A stretch of 64,000 nucleotides of DNA, from assembly GCF_049800835.1 (NCBI RefSeq), contig NZ_JBNAFU010000001.1, positions 1,302,001 through 1,366,000 on the forward strand. Direction: 5' to 3'. The position numbers and the translations under genes are program-made. Shown here in pieces: positions 8,292-15,356 of the stretch (positions are counted from its first letter, which is position 1; the number at the start of each line of letters is the position of its first letter). This DNA comes from Dinoroseobacter sp049800835 (GTDB lineage: Bacteria; Pseudomonadota; Alphaproteobacteria; Rhodobacterales; Rhodobacteraceae). The notes under the pieces are model-generated. The model was not told where the DNA came from and ran no database searches. It saw only the letters and a list, made by a program, of their open reading frames with translations.

Positions 8292-9740
8292 TCAGGCGGC
8301 GCGCGTGTGGCCTTCGCGGCGCGGCGCAGTCACGTGCAGCGGGAACACCTTGGCAGGGTTCAAGAGCCACGCCGGGTCAAACACGTCCTTGACCCGCAAC
8401 TGCATTTCCATATCAGCATCGGTGAACTGCTCCGTCATCAGATCCCGCTTTTCGATGCCGACCCCGTGCTCTCCGGTCAGGCAGCCGCCCGCATCGACAC
8501 AGAGTTTCAGCACTTCCGCACCCATCTCCTCGCACAGTTCCAGATCGCCGGGTTTATTCGCATCAAACAGGATCAGCGGGTGCATGTTCCCGTCACCTGC
8601 ATGGAACACGTTGGCCACGTCCAGACCGTATCTCTCCGACAACTCGGCAATGCCCCGCAACACGCGCGGCAGTTCCGAGACCGGGATGGTGCCGTCCAGA
8701 CACATGTAATCGTTGATCTGCCCCATCGCGCCAAAGGCCGACTTGCGGCCCTTCCAGATCGCGGCACTCTCGGCGGCGGAGGCACTCTCGCGCAACTCCA
8801 CCGGGTTGTGGCGTCTGGCGATCTGCTTGATCAGACCCAGCTGCGCATCGATCTCAGCGTCGCTGCCCTCCACCTCCACGATCAAAAGCGCCTCGCACAT
8901 CGGGTAGCCCGCTTTGGCGAAGTTCTCACACGCCTCGATGCAGGGGCGGTCCATGAACTCGATCGCCACTGGCAGGACACCCGCCTTGATGATGTCGGAC
9001 ACGCATTCGCCCGCGACCTCGTTGCTGTCGAACCCCATCAGCACGGGCCGCGCGCCCTCGGGCTTGCGCAGGATGCGCAGCGTCGCCTCGGTCACAACAC
9101 CCAACTGCCCTTCGGAGCCGCAGATCACCCCGAGCAGGTCCAGTCCCCCGGCATCCAGATGCGCACCGCCTATCTCGACGACCTCGCCCTCCATCGTCAC
9201 CATGGTGACGCCCAGCAGGTTGTTGGTGGTCACCCCGTATTTCAGGCAATGCGCCCCACCCGAGTTCATCGCGATGTTCCCGGCAATGGCGCAGGCCAGC
9301 TGGCTCGACGGGTCCGGCGCGTAAAAGAAATCCTCCGCCTCGACCGCGCCGGTAACACTCAGGTTCGTCCGCCCGGTCTGCACCCGGATGAAGCGGTTGT
9401 CATAATCGGTCTCCAGCACCTGGTTGAGCTTTGCGACGCCGAGGATCACGCTATCGGCGGTCGGCAATGCCCCACCGGCCAGAGACGTGCCCGACCCGCG
9501 CGGTACCACCGGCACGCCCTCGGCATGGCAGATCTTCAGTACGGCGGCCACTTCCTCGGTCGAGGCCGGCAGTACCGCCGCCAACGGCGGACACTTATAG
9601 GCTGTCAGCGCATCGCACTCGTAAGCGCGGGTTTCCTCAGGCTCGTGAATCACCGCGTCCTCAGGCAGAACCTCCTGCAACAGCGCGACAAGTCGGCTTT
9701 TCTTGGCCAGAATACCCGCGTCCGGTGTCGGCATTTCCAT
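8292..9740 (-). CDS. glcD: Glycolate oxidase FAD-linked subunit GlcD
   Basis: 482 residues, full length for GlcD. The N-terminal FAD_binding_4 domain has VPRGSGTSLAGGALP and AIAGNIAMNSGGAHCLKYG, and the C-terminal FAD-oxidase domain has VFHAGDGNMHPLI and GGCLTGEHGVGIEKRD. It oxidises glycolate (or D-lactate) to glyoxylate (or pyruvate). The start at MEMPTPDAG is chosen because GGGAGGA lies 7 nt upstream. It is the first gene of glcDEF. A 25-bp inverted repeat in the promoter region (separate entry) suggests GntR-family control, but no regulator gene is adjacent. Confidence 0.93.
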   Translation of the reverse strand: MEMPTPDAGILAKKSRLVALLQEVLPEDAVIHEPEETRAYECDALTAYKCPPLAAVLPASTEEVAAVLKICHAEGVPVVPRGSGTSLAGGALPTADSVILGVAKLNQVLETDYDNRFIRVQTGRTNLSVTGAVEAEDFFYAPDPSSQLACAIAGNIAMNSGGAHCLKYGVTTNNLLGVTMVTMEGEVVEIGGAHLDAGGLDLLGVICGSEGQLGVVTEATLRILRKPEGARPVLMGFDSNEVAGECVSDIIKAGVLPVAIEFMDRPCIEACENFAKAGYPMCEALLIVEVEGSDAEIDAQLGLIKQIARRHNPVELRESASAAESAAIWKGRKSAFGAMGQINDYMCLDGTIPVSELPRVLRGIAELSERYGLDVANVFHAGDGNMHPLILFDANKPGDLELCEEMGAEVLKLCVDAGGCLTGEHGVGIEKRDLMTEQFTDADMEMQLRVKDVFDPAWLLNPAKVFPLHVTAPRREGHTRAA

Positions 9741-9773
9741 GGCACATCCTCCCAAAGTCGCGCATGATGCAAC

Positions 9774-9798
9774 AATTGGTCAGAATTTATAACCAATT
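9774..9798 (-). promoter_or_regulatory. Candidate operator of the glcDEF operon
   Basis: Inverted repeat AATTGGT-N11-ACCAATT lies 34-58 nt before the glcD start. The half-sites match the TGGT/ACCA arms bound by FadR-subfamily GntR regulators (PdhR, GlcC, LldR), although their canonical spacing is shorter. It stands out as AT-rich in a GC-rich neighbourhood. Binding is inferred. Confidence 0.4.
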
Positions 9799-9833
9799 TT
9801 GATAATATGGCAAGCCCTTTCGCGCCACGTCCC

Positions 9834-9856
9834 AAAAAACAGGGGCCGCTGCCCCT
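9834..9856 (-). terminator. Rho-independent terminator of the DUF302 gene
   Basis: Perfect stem AGGGGC (9841-9846) / GCCCCT (9851-9856) with a CGCT loop. On the minus strand it is followed by GTTTTTT. It sits 35 nt beyond the stop of the DUF302 gene. Confidence 0.8.
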
Positions 9857-9891
9857 CGGCAACGTCCCCTGCACGCATCTCTCAAGGGGTG

Positions 9892-10359
9892 TCAGGGCGC
9901 AATCACCGCCTCCGCCAGAGCCGACAACATCCCGGTCATCCCCGCCTGCGCCTCGGGCGGCATGTTCAAACCATGGCGCGCCATCACAGCCTCGCCCAGC
10001 CACTCCCCCGGATTGTAGGCGACAAAGACCGCGCCCTCGGCATCCTCATAGACCAGCACGCGGAGCGGCAGATCGATCGCCAGCGTCGGAACTTTCCGGA
10101 ACATGGGCGTCCCTGCCTTGGGCATCCCGAAAAACACCACCGTCGCGGCGGGCATCTCAAGGTCCACATCCGCGGCAGCGGCCTGATGGTCGATCTTGGC
10201 CAGCAGTGTCAGGTTGCGCGCGGCAATCTCCGCCTCGACCCGCGCGAGCGTGTCCGCCGCCGAATGCGGGCTCGGCACGCTCACCGGGGGCATGTCGCTG
10301 GCCAGCGCGGGCCCCGCCAGCCACGTGACACAAACAAAAATCAGGGCTCGAAATGTCAT
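9892..10359 (-). CDS. Secreted DUF302-domain protein
   Basis: 155 residues with a Sec-type signal peptide (about 1-20, ending GPALA), so it is periplasmic. The DUF302 fold is recognisable from DTLARVEAEIAARNLTLLAKIDHQAAA, PAATVVFFGMPKAGTPMF, PLRVLVYEDAEGAVFVAYNPGEWLG and a C-terminal helix. DUF302 proteins bind small ligands in other bacteria, but no defined activity is established. I prefer the ATG at 10359; GTG and TTG codons directly before it are alternatives, and GAGGAG lies 9 nt upstream. Monocistronic, with its own terminator. Confidence 0.8.
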   Translation of the reverse strand: MTFRALIFVCVTWLAGPALASDMPPVSVPSPHSAADTLARVEAEIAARNLTLLAKIDHQAAAADVDLEMPAATVVFFGMPKAGTPMFRKVPTLAIDLPLRVLVYEDAEGAVFVAYNPGEWLGEAVMARHGLNMPPEAQAGMTGMLSALAEAVIAP

Positions 10360-10453
10360 CACCAATGTCTCCTCTGTCAGGTCCCTGTACTATGCCCCAG
10401 TCCGCGCGCGCTGGCTGCACACCTTCTCGTGCGTCGGCGTGAGCACGCCCAAT

Positions 10454-10483
10454 GAAAAAGGGGCCCACGATGCCGCGAGCCCC
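10454..10483 (-). terminator. Rho-independent terminator after the phytase/esterase-like gene
   Basis: GGGGC (10460-10464) pairs with GCCCC (10479-10483). On the minus strand a TTTTT run follows at 10455-10459. It lies 23 nt past the stop at 10507. Confidence 0.7.
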
Positions 10484-10506
10484 CGTTACTTGAAAAGTGC
10501 TTTGGT

Positions 10507-12672
10507 TTAATTCGCAGCCCCGGGCGACCCGATGGAGAAGAACATCGTCTCGCCCGAATGATCATCGACCCCGTCATTGTCGGTGGAGACGAAAATCTCT
10601 CCCTGTTCGGTGATCGCCAGACCCTCGACCTTGTCCAGAACGTACCCGCCGGTGGAGGTCAGATCCGGGATCAGATCGCGCACGAGGTCCTTGCTGACCA
10701 CCGGCGCCTCCTCACCCAGCGCGACCGGCATCATCTCGGCAGCGGGGATGCGGTAGACCTTCTTGGTCTCGGCTTCCAGCCCGTGCTGGTTGTCGCGCTC
10801 GACCACGTAGACCCAGTCGCCATGCGCGGTGATCTCAGACAGGCCGACCCAGCCCTTCTCGGGCGCGGCCTTCTGATAGCGGACGTAGCCCCACTCTTCC
10901 GTCTCGATGTTGTAGGAAACCAGCTTCACGTGGTTTTCCGGATCGTCCTTCCACTCGCGCTGGACAGGCATCCACAACGTATCACCGACGCGCGTAATCC
11001 CTTCGAAACCAAAGCGCCGCTCGACCGCCATCAACTCCGGCGGCAACCCGATTTCCGCCTCGATCGATCCGTCGGCGGCGATGTGATAGAGCGCGTGCGG
11101 CACAACCCGGTCCGTCCGCCCCTCCGAGGCGACCCAGAACCCGCCTTCGCCATCCAGCGTGATCCCTTCCATATCGATCTTCTGCGCCGGGCGTCCCGCA
11201 CGGGTGACTGGCGTGGCATCGACAATGCGGGCCGGGGTGGTTGACGCATCGATGGTGAAGATCGTCGGCTGGTAGCCATAGAAGCTGTCATTGACCGCGT
11301 AGATGGTGGAGCCCGTGCCCGCGACCATGCCCGAGATCGCCCCCCAACCCGTCAGCTCTGCCATCCCTTCGGAGGTCAGATGCGGATAGGATGCGGGAGC
11401 CTCGGAATACTGGTAAAGCATCACATGCGCGCGTGCGGCACCATCCTCCAGGCCGTCGTACTCGTTGGCCGTGGCCAGAAGCCCGCGTGACGGGATCGCA
11501 ACCGCACCTTCGGGCGAGATACCCGACGGCAAAAGCTGGGCCAACACGGGGTTGGCCGGCTCGGTCACGTCATAGACGCCAACGACCGAGGCCCGCTCGG
11601 CCATCACGAACACATACGGTGTACCGTTGAAGGTGCCGAACTCCATGCCTTCGGGCTCCACGCCCTTCGCGTCGGAGCGTTTGTCCGGATAGTGCCCGAT
11701 CTGCACGATGGCATGCTCGAACGCCGGGCCGGTCTCGTGGATCAGTGTACCGTCCTTGGCAAAGATCGTCATGCCGCGCGACCCGCCATCCATGTCGCCC
11801 TCGTTGGCGATGGCAAAATGCGTGTCGTCGATCCACTGGATTCCATCCGGCTCACGCACCCGGCCCGGCTGGCTTTCGGTAAAGATCATCGCCGCGCGCT
11901 CGTCGGTGGCGTCAATCCCCTCCAGGTCCACCGCACCGGCCGAGAAATGCGACACGATCGATCCGTCGCGCGCCACAACCGCGATATGGTTGTTCTCCTG
12001 CAAGGTGACGACCGTCTCGCCAAGGCTGTTGATATCGACGAACTCGGGCTCCGGATCCTCGCCCGCGACCTCGGCCAGCCCGGTCAGGCTCGCACGGATC
12101 AGGCTGTCGCAGTTCAGCGACCCGTCCACGACATCGATCATCACCAGATCGCCCGCGGGCATCTGCGGGACCCGGCCCTCGCCCAGATCCTCGTCGCGCT
12201 CGTTCTCGATAGCGATTGCAATGAACGACCCGTCCGGCGCCTTGGCGGTGCTGTCGGGCTGACCGCCCAGATCGCAGCGCGCAAGTTCCGTCATCGTGGT
12301 CACGTCGATCGCTTTCACCATGCCCGACGGCGCCGTGTAGCTTTCAGAGGTGTTGATGCCCACAAACGCGGTCGTCCCGATGATCGACACCGCGGTCGGC
12401 TCCCCATCCATCGCCATCGTGCCCAGCGGTTGCGGGTTGGCCGGGTCCGTGATGTCAATCGCGCCGATCACACCTGCTGGGCTATCGGTATAGACCAGCG
12501 TCATGCCATCATCGGTCGCGTCGATGATCTCGGCGGACGTTTCCTCGGGCACCTCGCCCGAGAAGTTCGTCGTCACCGGAAACGACGCGATGCGGTTGAA
12601 ATTCATCTCGGCCAGTGCAGGCACGGCAAGGGCAGCAAGCGCAACGCTGCCCCACAAGAGCGATTTTGTCAT
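10507..12672 (-). CDS. Secreted two-domain protein: choice-of-anchor-I propeller plus phytase-type esterase-like domain
   Basis: 721 residues with a clear signal peptide (1-21, ending PALA), exported. The N-terminal half (about 30-400) has repeated beta-strand blocks such as AFVGINTSESYTAPSG, EFVDINSLGETVVTLQENN and GVEPEGMEFG, typical of beta-propeller 'choice-of-anchor I' proteins. The C-terminal third (about 430-715) contains SGMVAGTGSTIYAVNDSFYG, KIDMEGITLDGEGGFWVASEG and DKVEGLAITEQGEIFVSTDNDG, typical of the 'esterase-like activity of phytase' domain. The gene is preceded by GGGG-type SD sequence and divergent from a small secreted protein. A phosphoester-hydrolysing role is possible but not shown. 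Confidence 0.75.
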   Translation of the reverse strand: MTKSLLWGSVALAALAVPALAEMNFNRIASFPVTTNFSGEVPEETSAEIIDATDDGMTLVYTDSPAGVIGAIDITDPANPQPLGTMAMDGEPTAVSIIGTTAFVGINTSESYTAPSGMVKAIDVTTMTELARCDLGGQPDSTAKAPDGSFIAIAIENERDEDLGEGRVPQMPAGDLVMIDVVDGSLNCDSLIRASLTGLAEVAGEDPEPEFVDINSLGETVVTLQENNHIAVVARDGSIVSHFSAGAVDLEGIDATDERAAMIFTESQPGRVREPDGIQWIDDTHFAIANEGDMDGGSRGMTIFAKDGTLIHETGPAFEHAIVQIGHYPDKRSDAKGVEPEGMEFGTFNGTPYVFVMAERASVVGVYDVTEPANPVLAQLLPSGISPEGAVAIPSRGLLATANEYDGLEDGAARAHVMLYQYSEAPASYPHLTSEGMAELTGWGAISGMVAGTGSTIYAVNDSFYGYQPTIFTIDASTTPARIVDATPVTRAGRPAQKIDMEGITLDGEGGFWVASEGRTDRVVPHALYHIAADGSIEAEIGLPPELMAVERRFGFEGITRVGDTLWMPVQREWKDDPENHVKLVSYNIETEEWGYVRYQKAAPEKGWVGLSEITAHGDWVYVVERDNQHGLEAETKKVYRIPAAEMMPVALGEEAPVVSKDLVRDLIPDLTSTGGYVLDKVEGLAITEQGEIFVSTDNDGVDDHSGETMFFSIGSPGAAN

Positions 12673-12807
12673 GGAGACCCCCTGAGTATTCTCGTCCGGA
12701 GGTCTGCCCAAGCGCCGTAACAGGAACGTATCACCGAGATGTCAGTTTTGTGAAACACCGCGCCGGCGCAACTTGCGCTATCCTCGCGGCGACAAAGGAG
12801 CCTCGAC

Positions 12808-13167
12808 ATGATCCACACACCCTTGCGCGCGCTGCTGGCGTGCGGTCTCGCCCTCCCCGCCCTTGCCGATCCGGCAGAGATCGTCGCGACCGACCTGACC
12901 CGCACCGGCGAAACGTGGCGCGCGGAGGTGACGATCCGCCACGCGGACACCGGATGGGATGACTACGCCGATGGCTGGCGCGTTGAGGACGCGAGCGGAA
13001 GTATCCTCGGCACCCGCACGCTCTTGCACCCGCATGTGGAGGAACAGCCCTTCACGCGCGCGCTCGGCAACATCGCGATTCCGGACGGGCTGACGCAGGT
13101 GCAGATCCGGGCCAGTACCAACACCACCGGCTGGGCGGACACCACGGTCACGGTCCCGCTCCCCTGA
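12808..13167 (+). CDS. Small periplasmic protein of unknown function
   Basis: 119 residues: signal peptide (about 1-20, ending LPALA) and a mature all-beta domain with DPAEIVATDLTRTGETWRAE and HADTGWDDYADGWRVED. I recognise no named family, although the pattern is familiar from Rhodobacteraceae hypothetical proteins. AAAGGAG 7 nt before the ATG supports the start. It is divergent from the phytase-like gene (135 nt shared upstream region) and convergent with the MoxR operon. Confidence 0.7.
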   Translation: MIHTPLRALLACGLALPALADPAEIVATDLTRTGETWRAEVTIRHADTGWDDYADGWRVEDASGSILGTRTLLHPHVEEQPFTRALGNIAIPDGLTQVQIRASTNTTGWADTTVTVPLP

Positions 13168-13190
13168 TTTCTTTTGTGCTCAAGTACCTC

Positions 13191-13231
13191 GGGGGCGGTG
13201 GCCCGCAGGGGCCACCGGGGGCAGAGCCCCC
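13191..13231. repeat. Double stem-loop intergenic element between convergent genes
   Basis: Two adjacent hairpins: GGTGGCC (13197-13203) with GGCCACC (13210-13216), then GGGGGC (13217-13222) with GCCCCC (13226-13231). The GGGGGCAGAGCCCCC arrangement after a CTCGGGGGC run is a form I recall from many Rhodobacterales intergenic regions. Its position between convergent transcription units fits a bidirectional terminator. Confidence 0.55.
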
Positions 13232-13274
13232 AGTCCGACCCGCTCACAAAGGGCAGACCGCCGAAAAACGCGCT

Positions 13275-15356
13275 CTAGCCGGGCACGCTCCGCCGTCCCT
13301 CGCGCAACCATGCGGCAATCGTCAGGGCAGCGACCAGCGCCAGGAACAACCAGGCCGCAATCAACGGCGAGATGCGCAAATCGGTCGTCAGCGCCGCCTC
13401 GCGCGGGGTCAGGCCGATCCAGCCGCGGCCGGCGGCGTTGCGCCCCTCGCCCACATCGCGCAGGCGTGGGGACCCGGCCTCCAGCGGCACAACACCCCCG
13501 CGTGTCCCGTCGATCAGCGGCGCCAGCTTGTCGCCGCTTGCAATGGTTTCCTCGAACTCGCGCGGGGCCGCGGGCCCAAGCGCCACGACCGTCTCCAACA
13601 GGCCATCGGTCAGGCGATACAGCCCCGGTTCGGGCGCCTCGAACTCCGCCCGCCAGCGCCCGGGCGTGACCTCTTCCAGCGGCAGGACGATCTCGGTGCC
13701 ATCGGGGCCGACGACCGTGACCTCACGCCCCTCGGCCTCTTCCAGCGCGCGGCGGGTGATGGTCATGGTCTGCCCCTCGGCGGTGGCGACAAGCGCCTCC
13801 TCCTCCAGTTCGGGCTCCTTCATCATCCAATGCGCCAGACGGCGCAGCAGTTCGAGTTGCGGCCCACCGCCCTCATAGCCGCGTGACCACAGCCAGGCGT
13901 GGTCCGAGGCCAGCAGCGCGACGCGCCCCTCGCCGACCCGGTCGAGGATCAGCAAGGGCCGATCCCCCGGTCCGGTCATCACCACGTCGCCCGCCACTGG
14001 CTCAACCTCGATCAGACGGAACCAGCGGCCCCAGGGCGTCTCGTCCTCCTGCAGATCGGGGGGGGCGAGCCCCTCGGTCACCGGGTGGCGTTCGCCCAGA
14101 TCGGAAATGGCCGGCGTGAAACCTTCCTCCAGCACCTGCGCCGTGGGCGCACCGGGCAGGATATCGGCCAGCGGCGAGCGATAGATGGAGTTGGCGGACG
14201 CAAAATCCGGACCCGCCGCGACTAGCACCGCGCCGCCCGAGTCGACGTAGCGCGAGATGTTGTCGAGGTAGATCTGCGGCAGGATGCCCCGCCGCCGGTA
14301 GCGGTCGAAGATGATCAGATCGAAGTCTTCGATCTTCTCCAGGAACAGTTCCCGCGTCGGGAACGCGATCAGCGACAATTCCGAGACCGGCACGCCATCC
14401 TGTTTCTCGGGCGGGCGCAGGATGGTGAAATGCACCAGATCAACCGCCGAGTCCGATTTAAGAAGGTTGCGCCACGTGCGCTCCCCGGCATGGGGCTCGC
14501 CCGAGACCAGCAACACCCGCAGCCGGTCACGCACCCCGTTGATCTGAACCACCGCGGCGTTGTTGCGATCTGTCAACTCGCCCTCGGCCTCCGGCACGGA
14601 CAGTTGCACCACGTTCGTGCCGCCATGTTCCAGCTCCAGCGGGATGGTAATCTCGCGGCCCGTGGGCACCTGCACCTGCACCGCCGTCCCGCCATCGATG
14701 GCGATGGACAGCGGCACCGGGCCGCGCGCGCCGGCAGGCACGTCGCCCGCGTCCTCGATCCGCAGGGTCAGTTGCAATTCCTCGCCCAGAATGCCGAAGG
14801 CGGGGGCGGTCACAAGCTCCAAGCGGCGGTCCCAGTCGCTCTCCCGTCCGGTCAGGAGCAGGTGCACGGGCGCGGGCAACGCGGGGGCGGGCCCAAGGTC
14901 ATGGATCTGACCGTCGCTGATTACCACCACCCCGGCCAATCGCGCTTGCGGGATCTCCGCCAGCGCCTCCGTCATGCGCCCCAGAACCAGCGAGCCTGCA
15001 TTATCGTCGCCATCCGACACCCGCACGACCCGCAACTCGGTGTTGCCGCGCGCCTCGACCTCCGCAGTCAGGTCGGCCAACGCCGTCTCGGTCTGTTCGG
15101 CCCGGTCGGAAATGCGCTGGCTCGCGGTGTCATCGACGACGACAAGCACGATGTCCGACAACGGGCTCAGGTCTTCCTCCTGCAGGGACGGGTTCGCCAG
15201 GGCCAGCAACAATGCGGCCGTGGCCAGCGCGCGCACCCATGCCCCGAGTAGCCCGCGCGCCCCGGCAAAGGCCAGCAACACCGCCATGATCAGCGCCAGC
15301 GCGGCCAGCGCCGCCCAGGGCAGATAGGGGTCGAAGATTACGGTGCCTTGCGTCAT
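13275..15356 (-). CDS. Membrane protein with VWA-like and GATase1-like domains, MoxR operon
   Basis: 693 residues. Two N-terminal membrane helices (about 13-57) precede a domain that starts DIVLVVVDDTASQRISDRAEQ, resembling a degenerate VWA fold. The centre (about 280-420) resembles a class-I glutamine-amidotransferase-like fold: RVLLVSGEPHAGERTW, DLIIFDRYRRRG, SGGAVLVAAGPDFA. A C-terminal helix (about 665-685) anchors the end. It is the last gene of the block after DUF4159, overlapping it by ATGA. Such proteins accompany MoxR/DUF58 modules, thought to act as envelope chaperones or metal-insertion systems. The exact role is unknown. Confidence 0.75.
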   Translation of the reverse strand: MTQGTVIFDPYLPWAALAALALIMAVLLAFAGARGLLGAWVRALATAALLLALANPSLQEEDLSPLSDIVLVVVDDTASQRISDRAEQTETALADLTAEVEARGNTELRVVRVSDGDDNAGSLVLGRMTEALAEIPQARLAGVVVISDGQIHDLGPAPALPAPVHLLLTGRESDWDRRLELVTAPAFGILGEELQLTLRIEDAGDVPAGARGPVPLSIAIDGGTAVQVQVPTGREITIPLELEHGGTNVVQLSVPEAEGELTDRNNAAVVQINGVRDRLRVLLVSGEPHAGERTWRNLLKSDSAVDLVHFTILRPPEKQDGVPVSELSLIAFPTRELFLEKIEDFDLIIFDRYRRRGILPQIYLDNISRYVDSGGAVLVAAGPDFASANSIYRSPLADILPGAPTAQVLEEGFTPAISDLGERHPVTEGLAPPDLQEDETPWGRWFRLIEVEPVAGDVVMTGPGDRPLLILDRVGEGRVALLASDHAWLWSRGYEGGGPQLELLRRLAHWMMKEPELEEEALVATAEGQTMTITRRALEEAEGREVTVVGPDGTEIVLPLEEVTPGRWRAEFEAPEPGLYRLTDGLLETVVALGPAAPREFEETIASGDKLAPLIDGTRGGVVPLEAGSPRLRDVGEGRNAAGRGWIGLTPREAALTTDLRISPLIAAWLFLALVAALTIAAWLREGRRSVPG

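Noticed and set aside
7073..8392. Long plus-strand open frame opposite glcE
   Set aside because: It is the complement of strongly conserved glcE codons; its product has many Arg/His/Gln and no domain, as expected for a GC-rich shadow.
7782..9767. 661-residue plus-strand open frame opposite glcD and the end of glcE
   Set aside because: It crosses two real genes and the intergenic repeat on the other strand, and its composition is not protein-like.
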